DNA of 64,000 nt from Mugil cephalus (taxonomy: Eukaryota; Chordata; Actinopteri; Mugiliformes; Mugilidae): the NCBI RefSeq assembly GCF_022458985.1, contig NC_061783.1, positions 14,577,913-14,641,912 on the forward strand, read 5' to 3'. The position numbers were made by a program, and so were the translations under genes. Positions 37,136 through 48,729 of the stretch are shown piece by piece (position 1 is the stretch's first letter; each line of letters starts with the position of its first letter). The notes under the pieces were generated by a model that did no database searches, had not been told where the DNA came from, and worked only from the letters and a program-made list of their open reading frames with translations.

Positions 37136-39811
37136 GCTTGGTTGTAGACTAATATGGCTTAAAATGGACATGTGAATGGCAAAACTGATGAATCCCATTT
37201 TCTTTTGAATCACTTATACACAGCACTGAAATTCAAGGATTAACCTATAGACGCCTTCATGGCCTACGTTGCGGTGACATCACAAAGTTAGCTAGGGGCA
37301 GAACAGAGGGATGCTTGAGGCGAACACTTATTTTCCTGTGAAAATGTCATCTTGCTGTATTTTTGGGGGACCAAAACTGAAAAAGCAAAAACATTAACTT
37401 GAAGTTTTATCGCATAACAGCCACTGCCAGTTATAGACGCCTTTGTTTGAAAGAATTCAAGTGAGACAATCATCAACAACTCACATTTGACATCAGGCAA
37501 GATTAATAACTAATACACCATCATTTTGGATAACGTTAGGGTTAGGCTAAATTGCGACTGAAATAAAGTTAAGTTCATCATTATTTGGCGTATTCTTGAT
37601 ACATGCTAATGCTAACCGTTAGCCGACACAACATTAGTTGCGTGTTTCCGGGGTCTCCAGGGGTGAAGTTGCATTTACAACTTAACCCTCCACAGTGTTT
37701 CCATTTACTTCTTGTAAAATCTTTGTTGGAGAGGCTTCACCTGATAAAGACAGAACAGACCTCGTCCCTTCTGTGTTCTCGTATGGTCAAATCGTCCATC
37801 CAGTATATATATAGTAATAATAATACAGAATCAGTCAGAGTCAATGTTTTAAAATAACACTCACATTCTCAGAGCGTGTCAAAATAAGTGACATCATTAA
37901 TGTTATTCACTCTGCTAGGCGGTTTTAATGTCGTGGCTGCTCAGTATAGTTCGAAATATATAGTGCAAAAGCATAAACTTGTTCTATACCACCAGGCATG
38001 CACATTGTTCCTAAGATATACACGTTTAAAGTATTGTCTGGTACAGAGTACCGATCTGAGACCAGCATTTTTCTTTCTTTTAAAATCTGTAAACTTTACA
38101 GTGATGGCTCAGCATACTGCCAAAGCTTGATGAACTGCACTAATGGCAGAAATAAATAATTACACAGATGAACTGACTGTATTTTATGTGAATCAGTCAC
38201 CCAGGTCAACATTGGACCCTCTCCATCTTCCCATCATTAAAAACAAAAAGCAAATCCTCTCTTTTGTAAAAAATTGGAGCCATTGCAGGACGTTGGGCAT
38301 TTTTGCATGAAAAGCGACCCATTTAATTAATTCCTTATCAAATTTGCTGGCAATTAATTCTCTATCCGTCAGCAAACGAAGCGATCTGACCACAAACACT
38401 TTTCAGAGGAGTTTCAGAGGTTCGCTGCGACTCTCAGCCGGGAGCAGCCCAGTGTAGTCATGCTCCTTTAGCTGCCAAGCAACTGGAGCTCTTGAAGGTC
38501 AAGTGTCTGGCCCAGAGGCACTTCAGTAGCAGCTGTGAGGGCAGAAAGTGCAAAACACTCACATTCAACACAAATTTTTACAAGAACGTCCAAATGTTTT
38601 ATCCACTGTTAGGTTTTCATTCCTTTGCTCATCAGGCTGCTGAAGGCCAACCCGGATAAATATTTGCCTTATTAATAAAAACTCCCCTCCTGCCTGCCTT
38701 GAGGTAATAATTCTCCCTCTGTGTAATGATGAACTAATAAGGTGTAAATCCCATATTAATATGATTTCATTTAACGTAACCAACACATAAGGATTACTGG
38801 AATCACAAATTAGAATGGTGTCTTCTATAACTGGGGATTATTGCCGTAACCGCACATGTATACTTTCCTAAAAGCAAAAAAAGTGTGTAGGCAGCATAAA
38901 AAACTGAAAAAGTTAATTAAAAAAAATACAAAATCCCTTTTTGGAAGGTCTGCCATCCTCCATCTTTTGAATATTAATAAACTCCAGACTGTTCAGTTTT
39001 CATTAGCTCATTAACAGTCTCCCTTCTGACATGTTTAGCACCATTTGCCATTCATTTAATTTCTCACTTCCCAATTAAAAATCCCCCCAAAAATGGAGTC
39101 CAATTTAAACTTATTTTTTAAAGCAACTTTAAGTATTTTTTTTTTTTTTTTTTAATTTTGAAAAATTATAGTAGATTGCACAGATGGGCACACTAATAAG
39201 CCTTTTAGCTTTCTGGTTTGTCTGCACATCTTCAGTATGAATGCTTGATTATGTTTTATGCAACGACAACAACAACAACTAAAAGCTTCCTCATACTTGT
39301 ATTGTCCATGACTGTCCTAATGCAACATTTAAGTATTATTTTATAACATTTTGCTAAAATATAAAGTTTATAGTTATCTTTAAAGTGTTGTCTTTGAGTT
39401 TTACGAGACTGGGGTCAATGTTCGGGTCAGATTAGGATTAAAAATGGGGTGGAGACTCTGTGGTAAACCAATATTCAAAATGAGTCCTGCTTTTTCGTCG
39501 CCCGTCTGTCAGTATTACGCCAGTTTTCTTTTTACAGTCTCCTCACAGATCAGACCATGAAATATCAGCAACACTGCTACAAATCAAGATAAAGTTTGCC
39601 AAGATTTTGGAAATGCATCTTAGCAGCAGTGTGTGTGCGTGTGTATAAGAGTGTATCGGGTTGTCGTTTGCTCACTTCAGCCTCTCCACGGAGATCTATT
39701 TCAATGTCATCGTTTCCGGGTTCTGCCGTTATTGGTGTTTTTGAAATATCAACTTATAAATATGCTGATGGCTTTTCCTCTTCAGAATGGATTTAAATCT
39801 TCTGCTCTGAG
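37136..39811. other. Unannotated stretch
   Basis: No supported gene was found. A T-run of 16 lies at about 39138-39153. The sequence is AT-rich with short, motif-less frames. The 38440-38550 part ('ctggcccagaggcacttcag') is reminiscent of the repeat at 2.5 kb, but not enough to call. Confidence 0.35.
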
Positions 39812-39845
39812 CGTGTGTGTGTGTGTCTGTGTGTGCGCGCGCACG
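39812..39845. repeat. (GT)n with (GC)n end
   Basis: A GT dinucleotide run ends in alternating 'gcgcgcgc', a purine-pyrimidine alternation with Z-DNA potential. Confidence 0.85.
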
Positions 39846-39903
39846 TGTTTCTAAGATGAGAAAAAGGGTCATCAGCGGTGCTTATGTTTGCCATCCTGCT
39901 CCC

Positions 39904-39906
<3 letters not shown>

Positions 39907-39934
<28 letters not shown>
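39907..39934. repeat. (AC)n microsatellite
   Basis: About 14 CA units lie only 60 bp from the GT/GC run at 39812-39845. The two are of opposite strand sense and could pair as an inverted repeat. Confidence 0.9.
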
Positions 39935-40701
39935 TTTGTCTGTGTGGCCTTTTCCCTTCACAACACTGGTTGCCGACAGCAACGTGCCCCGGGCTGATAA
40001 ACTTTATCAACCGACTCACACCTGAGCTTGTACACAAACATGCGCACAGATCCACATGGGCATGTTTCTTGCTTTGCTCTCTTGACAAGGAAGACACCTG
40101 CTACAACTCTGCGTGTGCGCGAGTGCGTGCGTCCATGTGTATGTGTGTTAGCCTGCAAACCGTATAAATGATATTAGGGGGCCTGAGGTGACAACAATAC
40201 ACTCCTGGCTTGAGTACACGACACACATCATTGCACACCCACAAACAACTAAACCGCAAACACTTGAGAAACGCATGAAAACATGAACACGCGTGCGCAC
40301 ACACACACGGAAATCCCACACAGAGCTAACTCGAATAACATTTCCACGCCTCTTTAGAGCTTGTCATTATCGCTGCTTTTCCAGAGTGCATATGTGAATG
40401 TGCGTGACTGTGTCGGCGCGTGCGCGCCTCACAACGCTGCGTGTGTGGTTTCATGTGGGCAGTGCTGTCAGAAATGAGGCTGAACCTCAATACTCTGACT
40501 CTTATTCATTTGTCACCTTCGCTCAACCATTACTTAATGTAAATCTGCTTTCCTAACTTGGAAATGAACTTTAAGTTATTTACGTAACCAAGGCTTTTGG
40601 CAACAGTCACCTAAAGTTTGGCTCTTTTGGAAAAAATACCAAGACGAGTCATGTCCTCTTTACACTTGAAAGTTTGAACTAAAGTTTATGTTTATGCTAC
40701 A
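39935..40701. other. Unannotated stretch rich in alternating CA/GT and CG words
   Basis: No gene was supported. Several short alternating purine-pyrimidine words ('gtgtgcgcgagtgcgtgcgt', 'gcgcgtgcgcgcc') occur at 40110-40135 and 40415-40430. Confidence 0.35.
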
Positions 40702-40709
40702 ATATACAA

Positions 40710-41213
40710 CAGGGGTCTTCAACGTTTTTCAGGCCTAGGATCCCCTACCTAATATATGCGTTCTATATTAAACTCTATATAAACATACATTATTATTAGA
40801 AGAAAATAATTGCCAGATCTTAACTTTAAATGAATCACCAAAGGCATTTTATCCTAAGTAGTTGGCTGATGGCAGTGAGCTGCACTTTTAGCTTCTCTTC
40901 TGCTAACATTGCAGCATGCGTCACCTGGGGACCGAACAGGCTCTCGGCCAATTGCGGGAAACCCGACAGAGTGAGAGTGTAATGCGCAGCCTCCTGATTG
41001 GCTCAGCAGCTATAGAGGCACCTAGCAGGCCCCTACTGTGTATAGGAAGCTTAGATTGACGGGCCTAGTGCTCTGTGTGAAATGGTGCGCTGTTGAGGCA
41101 GCTCCTGTATCGCTGAATGAGTGAAGTTCTGACTGAAAGATGACATCTTTTGCCACCCCGCAGTATCTCCGTGGACCCCCTAGGGGTCGCGGACCCCCTG
41201 TTGAAAACCTATG
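40710..41213. mobile_element. Complete non-autonomous hAT-like element, 504 bp
   Basis: It starts 'caggggtcttcaacgttttt' and ends 'ctgttgaaaacctatg', which are imperfect inverted ends (about 11 of the first 14 positions match). It is flanked by 8-bp near-identical direct repeats 'atatacaa' (40702-40709) and 'atatacag' (41214-41221). It has no coding capacity. It is the best-preserved member of the family whose pieces lie at 14.9, 18.7 and 31.4 kb, and shows the internal region the others have lost. Confidence 0.8.
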
Positions 41214-41221
41214 ATATACAG

Positions 41222-42000
41222 TGTATGTAGACCTTTACGTGATAATACCCACATGTTGTCTACACAGTCTACGTGCCACATTTCAAATTAACTGGTTTTA
41301 CAGACGGGAATGCATCTGCTCCGTGAATGAGCCAATTAATTTTCTACCATCTGTTATCTACTTTAAGGATTTTGGGTGGATTTGTGTACTGCTGCAGAAC
41401 TTTCTTTGCCTACCTTGTCCTTGTAAAACAAATAAATAAAAAAAATAAGCATCTGGATTATTTTTAAACTACTCTCCTCAAGTACTAATACGGTCCAAAC
41501 CATCCAAAAAAAAATAATTAGGTTTGATCTGGACCATAGGCTGTTTGCGTTTCCATCTAATTTGGGTTCAAATAAAATGGAGGAGCCCAAAAGTCCAGAA
41601 GTAATTAATAAAGCGTGACATGACGAATGTTTAATATAATAATAAGTATCACATTCTATTAAGATCTGCAGATATGCATTAAAGATTGAAGACACCAAAA
41701 CTATGTACCGCACTATAGTAAGTAAAAGTAAGTTTCTGAATAATGAACATTTACACATGCATTTGCGAAACATCTTAAACACCTGCGCATCGAACGAAAC
41801 TTTTTCACATAAAAACTAAAAGTGAACAAAACTCCAGAAACCGCCGCGGAGTACAAATTGTTACACCGCATGATATTTGCATCTCCACGACCCAAAGGCA
41901 CCCCAACTCTGCTGGACCATCCATCTGTCAGTCTACCACTGTGTGGTGCATGCGGGAGGAAGTCTGAACTTGAAAATAGCTCAGACTTCGTTCAGCCCCG
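41222..42000. other. Unannotated stretch
   Basis: No gene was supported. The 139-aa minus-strand frame (41363-41782) is AT-rich and motif-less. Confidence 0.35.
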
Positions 42001-42056
42001 TCTGTCTGTGTGTGTGTGTGTGTGTGTCTGTGTGTGCGTGCGTGCGTGCGTGCGTT
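42001..42056. repeat. Compound (GT)n / (GTGC)n microsatellite
   Basis: A GT run passes into a tetranucleotide run of 'gtgc'/'gcgt' units (about 42034-42056). It has alternating purine-pyrimidine character. Confidence 0.9.
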
Positions 42057-43134
42057 TGAAACGAGCCTAAAACTACACACTACCACCACAAGTCAGGCTC
42101 ATTGTCAGGATGTTCGGTGAATAATGTGGTCATGAAAAAATACGAAACACCTTTCGAGGATTCATTATAAGCAGCCAATGTCAGTCTTTTTTTAATTTTT
42201 TTTTAATTATTTTTAGGGACAAGCGTTTACGTTGTTAAAATTAGAAAATTGCATATTTAAAAATCCTCTAATAATCATCTCAGTTCCTTGTGTCACGGTG
42301 TGAAACAGTGCACTGATGAACACCAGTCACACCAGTCACTCTGCTTTTGTCACTCTGTCAGCCCCTCCGTCAGTCACTCCGTCACTGTCAGCTCGCTAGC
42401 TCTGAATGGAGGGAACACTGGCATCAGTCAGGCTCTGTCAGGAGCCAAAGCCATTACTTTGGAGGGATTATGATATCGACGGTCGTAGGCCCGTGGGCTA
42501 AAAGACCGAGACACGAATAAACATTGAACTTTTCAAAAGTGCCTCCATTAAAACCTCGTCCGGCTCATCTACCAGTGCAAATATTTGCAGTCATAAACCC
42601 TGTTGTTTCTGAATTTAAAGTACTTGCGTGAGATGAGAATCTCTGGGACCTTGATGGTTTTTACGCAAACACACACACACACAGGCAGAGTTGTGGCCTT
42701 CAAGGAGGCATTAAGGTGGTATGCATTATGGATTCAAACATAAATAAATTGGGAAATAAAGGAAGGGGGTTACCAGCTGAATGCCATTTACTCTGTGTTT
42801 ATTTCAAATTATGTCAGTGCGGTCGCATCGAGGTGCCATCCTGATACTAGCTCGCAGTCAAGCAGACACACACCGATACACGTGTGCGCACATATACACA
42901 TGCGTGAGATAACCTTGCTTCACACACACAAAAGCACACACATTTTTTTTTTTCCCCCTCTACCTCCACTCCACCGCCCTCACTGCTTTCATAGCGGTGC
43001 CACAGTGACCCTGACTGGTCGAAAAGCAGAACTACAGCATGAGTGAGTGTGACTGGCATACAGTGTGTGTTGGCGCACCTGCGTGTCTGTGTGTGTACTG
43101 TAATTACTAGAGAAGATAAATCTTGTTAATGAAA
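42057..43134. other. Unannotated stretch
   Basis: No gene was supported. Small CA and T runs lie at 42670-42683 and 42942-42953. Confidence 0.35.
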
Positions 43135-43525
43135 CAGACGGAAATAAGAGGACTCTAGAGAGGGAAAGGAGCAAGGAGTAGAGAGATGTGGGGAGAAAGG
43201 GGAATGAGGAAGGGAGGGGAGACAAGCAACAGTGAACGGAAGAAGGAGAGAAAGTCTGATGGAAGGGCTGAAAGAAGAGGACGAGCCCATGTGAAGGAGG
43301 GACATGAGATGAGGGAAGAACGGGACGGGTCTGAGAGGAACGGAGGGAGGGCGAAAAGGTTCACCGTCACGTTTTGCTTCCACGCATCATATATCAGCGT
43401 TGGGAGAGTGACGCAGAGAAACAGAGAAGGAAGACGAGGCTGGCAGGCTGAGAGGAAGATTGAGAGAGAATGAGCGCAGATGCGGAGGAGGAGGAGGAGG
43501 AGGAGGAGACGACAGTTGAAAAAAA
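43135..43525. repeat. Polypurine region with (GGA)n at 43479-43508
   Basis: The + strand is dominated by A and G for about 390 bp, broken at about 43360-43410. It ends with nine or so GAG/GGA trinucleotides and an A-rich 'gaaaaaaagaaaaaaaac' run. Both-strand frames here translate the low complexity. Confidence 0.7.
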
Positions 43526-44015
43526 GAAAAAAAACGCAACGTGGATAAGTCAAATTTTCTTGTCAAGTGCTGGGGCGCGACTGTCTGTGCATATTAATAC
43601 GAAGAGAGTGCGTCTATTAGAAGGCACGTGAGTAAGTGAACAAAGACTGCAAGACACATTACAACCTGTGATGAACAGGCACGTGGAAGCGCAAGCGTTA
43701 GGGGGTTTGGAAGGAAAGTATAAAACAGAAGAAAGGGCCGTCATCTTAGGGTGAAAACTTTGTAACTTTCAGGGGTAGACTGAAGAACATGAAAGCAGCC
43801 TTGAAGTTTGACACTGAGAAGCTCAACTCACATAGCGTACACACACTTCCTTGTGCCTGAGTGAGTTGAAGCAATACCTTCCTTTTAATTCACAAAATGT
43901 GCTTTTAATGTAAATGTAACAACATGGGGAAAAAAATGTAAATACGTGTCCTCTAACAAAGAAAAAAGCCAGTTGTTGTTCTGGGCCTGTGACATGAATA
44001 CTTTACTTTTTAAGG
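43526..44015. other. Unannotated stretch
   Basis: No gene or repeat family was recognised. Confidence 0.35.
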
Positions 44016-44700
44016 CAGGGGTGTCAAACATACAGCCTGCAGGCCAAAACTGGCCGACCAGAGGGTCCAATCTGGCCCGCAGGAAGAATTTGCAAAGTGC
44101 AAAAAGACGACAAGCGCCGCAAGTTTTCAAAAATAATTCCCACCTATTCCTAATTTTCTTCCTAGGTGTCACACCATCTTCAGAGTTAGAGTTGCAAACA
44201 AAATATTGCAATAAAAAAAAAAGGTAATGGAAACACCTACATTTAGAAAAACCTCTCAAATATCACTAAAACACTTTCACGCTCTCCTGAAGTGGTTTTT
44301 CAGATGTGTTGATGTAACAGTTTTGTGCAAAAATGCAATAGAAACACTTTTTTCCGCAATTACCCGTCACCAGTATCACTGAAGACGATGCAAGGGGTCA
44401 TGTGACCAGTTCATTTGAAGTCCATTTCCCTAAAGTGGAGTCTCACCTGACGAGAATGTGAGACAATTATGGGACATCGCGAGACGAGACTTTACGAGAG
44501 TCACAGCTCATTTGCACCTTTCAATGGAAACAAAATTTCAAAAAATATCGCTTTTATTTTGCGAAAAAATGTAATGGAAACGCAGCTACTGAGACTCAGA
44601 ACTAAACGTTAGATGATTTGCACTAAAACAAAGGCTACAAAATTAAAGTTGTACTATTATGCTACTGTACTAATGGTGTCAACATACTGGCATGCACACT
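44016..44700 (+). mobile_element. hAT-type element with a clear left end ('caggggtgtcaaac')
   Basis: The left terminus 'caggggtgtcaaacatacag' is followed by 'ccaaaactggccgaccagag' and 'gaatttgcaaagtgcaaaaa', the conserved left part of a widespread vertebrate hAT-type repeat. Near the other side (about 44612-44690), 'tttgcactaaaacaaagg' and 'actattatgctactgtac' match the subterminal right part present at 62.95-63.03 kb, but the extreme right end is lost. Between about 44208 and 44590 lies foreign sequence bracketed by 'gtaatggaaacacc' and 'gtaatggaaacgc', another likely insertion. Confidence 0.65.
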
Positions 44701-46307
44701 GTTAAGGCAACCAATAGTTTAAGAACTCTTAAACTTTTACTTACTTAGTTGAGGTTTGCGTAAATCAGAAAAAGCATTAAAAATACATAAATCTCACCAT
44801 TTTTGCAAATGCAAAAAAAAACATAACTGATAAGTATGAATCAAAAGACGGCAATGCATATAGAATACACTACAGACAGGTGCATAAGCATCTTTGATCT
44901 ACCATCTTACACTAAGATAAGAACGTAGACTACTGTTCCCCTGCGAATTATCCCTCTTATAGCATGAAAAATACAGACCAGAGGAGAAACAGAGCCACGC
45001 AGCCCTCAAGAACAGATTACATATCAGTGCAGCTATTTGGGAAACAGCAAAAGCAAGCAATGTAAATAAAATCCATTAAAACAAACGCAGTGGTTATAAA
45101 TGATCCGTTCGTACGGAAACAGCACAGCATGCAAGAAGAAGAAAAAAAGAAAAAATTATGCAAAACCTAGACCACAATGTTAGCAGATAAAGAGGAAGTG
45201 AGTGTGTTGCATCATTTACCTGTATTTTAAGAAGGCAGTCCATAATTCCCGGTTGAAAAAGTGTTGCAAATCCACGAAAATAAAAATAATTGTTAAACGG
45301 TCAGCGTTTATTCCTGCAAAGAATCCACTTTCAGTCAGAAAACGCAGTCAGAAAACGTCCTCCTTAGCTAACTCAGTTTCAGTCTGGTGAAGCCTCCAAA
45401 CTTTTCATTCTCAGGGGGGAACTTCGTGCAGCTACAAGCCCAGACGCCGTAACGTTTGCTAACTAGCAGCCAAGAACTCACGTTGAGTTGAGTGATTGAT
45501 GGCCCAGTTCCATTAAGTGTCTCTATAAGTCATGACAGTGAGCAAGAATGGTTAAAAGTGGATCATTTCCTAAATGGTATGCGGCCATCCTACCTGCGCT
45601 CTTAAATCAGACGGCTAATCACGTGGGGTCAACTTCACCCGCTTCCAAAATAGTGGACATTCAAAACTTCAGTTCAGTTTGTTGAGTCAAATATAAACTG
45701 TAATTTCAGATTCAGTAATCCAGATTTGGTTAGTGTTGAGGCCTGAAAGTTTACAATTAGCAAACATGTAGCCTATGTGTTGCAGGGGAAATAAGTTTTT
45801 GAACAATTAAGTGTAATTACTGCACTCATCGAAAGGGGGCACCACCCACAGATTTGGAATACATTGAGAATTAATCCATTAATATTGGATCAATATTAAT
45901 AATTAGTAAAAAATCAATCTCATCATGTCTGAGGCGTAAGCTCTCAGTTCAGGGATCATCTGTTTCCACCTCACAAGGACCTTCTGACAACGACTTAAGT
46001 GAAATATGTGGTTTATTTGCAAAGGTGAATAGTAAATAATAAACAATATGATGAATAATATAACAGAGTAATGGAAAATGATGAGAATACCGAAATGAAT
46101 GACTTTAACGAAAGTGAGAAGTATGAACGAAAACGAGGACGCAAACGGAACCTAATTTCTTAAATTAATTCTTTAGATTTAGATGAGTTTCTTTAGTTAT
46201 AACAAGATCATCAGCTCTGCTCAAATATGAAGGTGATCGTCTACTTATAGAAATTCCTTGGATGCCGCTCCGAACAACTGGATCTGGACCAAACGCTGTC
46301 TTGTTGA
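44701..46307. other. Unannotated AT-rich stretch
   Basis: No gene or repeat family was recognised. Confidence 0.35.
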
Positions 46308-46553
46308 GCTCGAGCTTCCACAGCAGTATCGTCGGGGAAAACCCAGCGGTACCGAAGCGTTGACAGCAGATTGATGGACAGTCATGCAGATCCGGACCTC
46401 AGAGCCGGTTACAGCTTGAGTCTTCCTCAGTGTTATGTAGACAAAGTGGACACCTGTGAATTTGCCGTGGAGCAGAGTCTGATGGCGTGTGTTAAAAAAT
46501 TGGTTGTCAATGATGGAATTGAAAAATACTTTCGATGGCCGGGTCAGTCTTGA
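46308..46553 (+). other. Open frame of unknown status
   Basis: The frame is open from 46308 (after TGA at 46305-46307) to TGA at 46551-46553. The first ATG at 46374 gives 59 aa, including 'DLRAGYSLSLPQCYVDKVDT' and 'CVKKLVVNDGIEKYFRW'. Its composition is not low complexity, unlike most frames in the window. I do not recognise a family. The 3' end overlaps the start of the duplicated block (46545 onward), so the last codons may be a junction product. It could be an exon fragment of a retroposed or transposon gene, or chance. Confidence 0.2.
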
Positions 46554-46708
46554 CAGTTAAAATAAAAACCAGCTTGTCCTTTGAAAAAGTCGTGCGTTAA
46601 ATGTGACGAGGATGATTCAAAAATAAAACTTAAACACGCGTACTGGCGAGTAATAAAAACTTCGAGTTAAAGTAAAAAGTATCACGCCGACAAAAACGAA
46701 CTGAGAAC

Positions 46709-46733
46709 AAAAAAAAAAAAAAAAAAAAAAAAA
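46709..46733 (+). repeat. Poly-A tract, 25 A
   Basis: An uninterrupted A-run inside the portion of copy A that copy B lacks. It may be the tail of a retroposed fragment. Confidence 0.9.
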
Positions 46734-46784
46734 CTGATCTGAGGCTAACCAGCCTCTGGTTATCAACTCTCCAAGTTGTCTCTT

Positions 46785-47308
46785 CCAAGGTTCTAGGTCT
46801 GTCTTTTATTTTGTCATCATGCTTTGACGTTTCCTGTTTTGTTTTGTCATGTCTCCTAGATTCCTGTCCATCGTGTTTCCTTGTGGTGTTGTCATGTCTG
46901 TCCATGTCATGTTGTGTTTCCTGTTTTATTTTGTTAAGTTCCTTGTTTCCCGTGTTGTGCCTCCTTGTCTCTTGATTGTTTATTGGTTTCACCTGCGTTG
47001 ATTGTCATGCGTTTCACCTGTGTCTTGTCATCTCCGAGCCCTCGTGTGTATTTATAACCCTGCCTTTCCCTTTGTTCCTTGTCGCGTTATTAATGTTACC
47101 CCAGGTCCTCATGTCATGGTCCATGGTTTTCGTCGTCATGTTCCATGTTACCTTGCCGTGTCTGATGGTTCTTTTGTATTTTTGGTTTTCCTGCCGTGCG
47201 CAGCGCTTTTCGTTAATTATTAAATACCTTTGTTTTGAAGATCCTGCCTCATCCGTAGTCCTGCATCTGCGTCCTCACCTACAACCTCCAATTCACCCTT
47301 CCTGACAG
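46785..47308 (+). mobile_element. Solo-LTR-like insertion in copy A
   Basis: This block is absent from copy B at the matching site. There 'gttgtctctttgttacg' is continuous, whereas in copy A 'tctctt' (46779-46784) and 'tccctt' (47309-47314) bracket about 524 bp, as expected for a short target duplication. The insert is T/G-rich. It has a TATA-like 'gtgtatttataaccctgcc' at about 47044, a poly-A-signal-like 'attattaaatacc' at about 47216, and ends 'cctgacag'. Promoter, then polyadenylation region, then TGACA-type end is the layout of an LTR. No internal retroelement coding region is attached. LTR identity is inferred. Confidence 0.5.
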
Positions 47309-47589
47309 TCCCTTTGTTACGACAATGGTCTTCGCGCCTTTCGATGATTTACATATCAGTGCTTTCATAACAGGGTATTAACTAATGGTTGTACTTCTCA
47401 CAATATTAAATTCAGAAGTAGGATGAGAGAGAGACATGAAATCAAACACTTGAAACGTCATGTCAGCATCAAAACAAGTTATCAGAAACATTCATTAATT
47501 TCTGCGACTTTCCTCAATATCCTAATTCATATAAGTAAATAATAATAGTAAGCAACGCCAACTAATATCAAGAAGAAGGAAAGGTATAT

Positions 47590-47810
47590 CATGGGGTGTA
47601 ACGATTCATCCACTACATCGATGAATCGATTTATTTTCCTACGATCCAACTACATCGATATGTGCTCGGTACGATAGCTGTCCGGACGACATACATCGAT
47701 CTAATATGAATTTAAAAGGTAATCAATCGATTATATCGATACTGGGAAATAACGCATTGGATTAAGCACGTCAGAAGATCCGCTTAAAGTATATACTTGA
47801 GAAACACTGT
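47590..47810 (+). mobile_element. hAT-like 'gtgtaacgattcatc' repeat (in copy A)
   Basis: 'ggggtgtaacgattcatc' is followed by repeated 'catcgat' words ('tacatcgatatgtgctcgg', 'acatcgatctaatatgaatt', 'caatcgattatatcgatact'). These are characteristic of a common fish DNA repeat with many ClaI-like ATCGAT sites. The copy B counterpart lies at about 49110-49320. Confidence 0.5.
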
Positions 47811-48371
47811 AAAACTGGACAAACAAAATTTTCAAATTAGCTTCATATACCTAAAACACCGTTATACAAGTATGCGTTAGCTTCCGGCTAACATCAATGG
47901 CAAAATGAATGTATATGCTAATGCTAACATTCGCCTTCACGTCTCCTTGCCTCACTGCCTCATTACACCAGAGACACAGTGACCTGAGCATGGATGGCAG
48001 TATGGCTCCATGGTAGAGACTTATGATTAAAAATACTTTTATCTAACTTCGCCAAATTTCGAGCCAGAAAGACGAATAAAACTGTAAATTGACACAAATC
48101 ACGAGCTGAGTATCGATTAAACATTGTAATTTTAGTTACAATTGTACATTTAGTAGTTTGTAGTTGTAGACAGAGAGAGATCTTGCAGTTCTTAATTTAT
48201 GTATGATCTTATCTCCAAGTGGTCCAGGCGCCAAGAAGTCTGGTCATTCTTATCTCTTGTGCCTGTTGGTGAAAAGTGTCAAATTCTTCATTGGCACATG
48301 AATGTGCTTAAAAACTTGTTTTATGGTCTCAGAAATCTGCAAAGGAAACAACAACAGGGTCAAATCTGACT

Positions 48372-48683
48372 GATTTACAACTTAAAACGATCACAACTAT
48401 TGTGTTTTACATCTGATTGTCTCAAGGCCTTATGATATTCTCCACACTATGCACTTGAACATATAAAAGTGATGATCACCTCTTTCATTGAATTTTGAGT
48501 GTTTTAATCAAACTTGTTACACTTCTGTTGTTCCTGGTCAAAAGTGACCGACCATAGGAAATGAATGGGTATCCTGACTATATTCATTCATCAGAAAGAA
48601 GACATTCCCATACACACCACCCCAACTCACTCACTCACTCACTCACTCACTCACTCACTCACTCACTCACTCACACATTTCAG
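48372..48683 (+). other. Unique spacer between duplicated copies, with DNA-transposon-like motifs
   Basis: In copy B and the piggyBac gene region 'catctgactgaacaatgc' is continuous. After copy A this is split, with 'aaatctgactg' at 48361-48371 and 'cagactgaacaatgc' at 48681-48695, so about 312 bp were inserted. The insert holds 'ctggtcaaaagtgaccgacc' (about 48535), reminiscent of piggyBac subterminal sequence, and the tetranucleotide repeat at 48625-48673. A possible 5-bp target duplication is 'gactg'. Confidence 0.4.
48625..48673. repeat. (ACTC)n tetranucleotide microsatellite, about 12 units
   Basis: Uninterrupted ACTC/TCAC units span about 49 bp. The plus-strand frame through it reads Ser-Leu-Thr-His repeats and is not a protein signal. 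Confidence 0.95.
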
Positions 48684-48729
48684 ACTGAACAATGCTTTTT
48701 GGGGGTACACAGCCCATTCGATGGCCTGA

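Larger units (their letters stand above)
46545..48371 (+). repeat. Tandem duplication, copy A
   Basis: It begins 'cagtcttgacagttaaaat' and ends 'gggtcaaatctgactg', the same order of blocks as copy B at 48730-49904. From 47314 to 48371 the two copies align nearly base for base with scattered differences (for example 'ttcgcgcctttcgatg' against 'ttcgcccctttcaatg'). Copy A is longer because of an A-rich segment at about 46570-46733 and a solo-LTR-like insertion at 46785-47308. The block includes the 'gtgtaacgattcatccacta ... catcgatgaatcgat' region of a hAT-like fish repeat. Confidence 0.9.

Noticed and set aside
40110..40430. Alternating CA/CG words as a coding or promoter signal
   Set aside because: They are simple dinucleotide-rich sequence with frames on both strands and no motif.
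48625..48673. Ser-Leu-Thr-His protein repeat
   Set aside because: It is a translation of a tetranucleotide microsatellite in one frame only.
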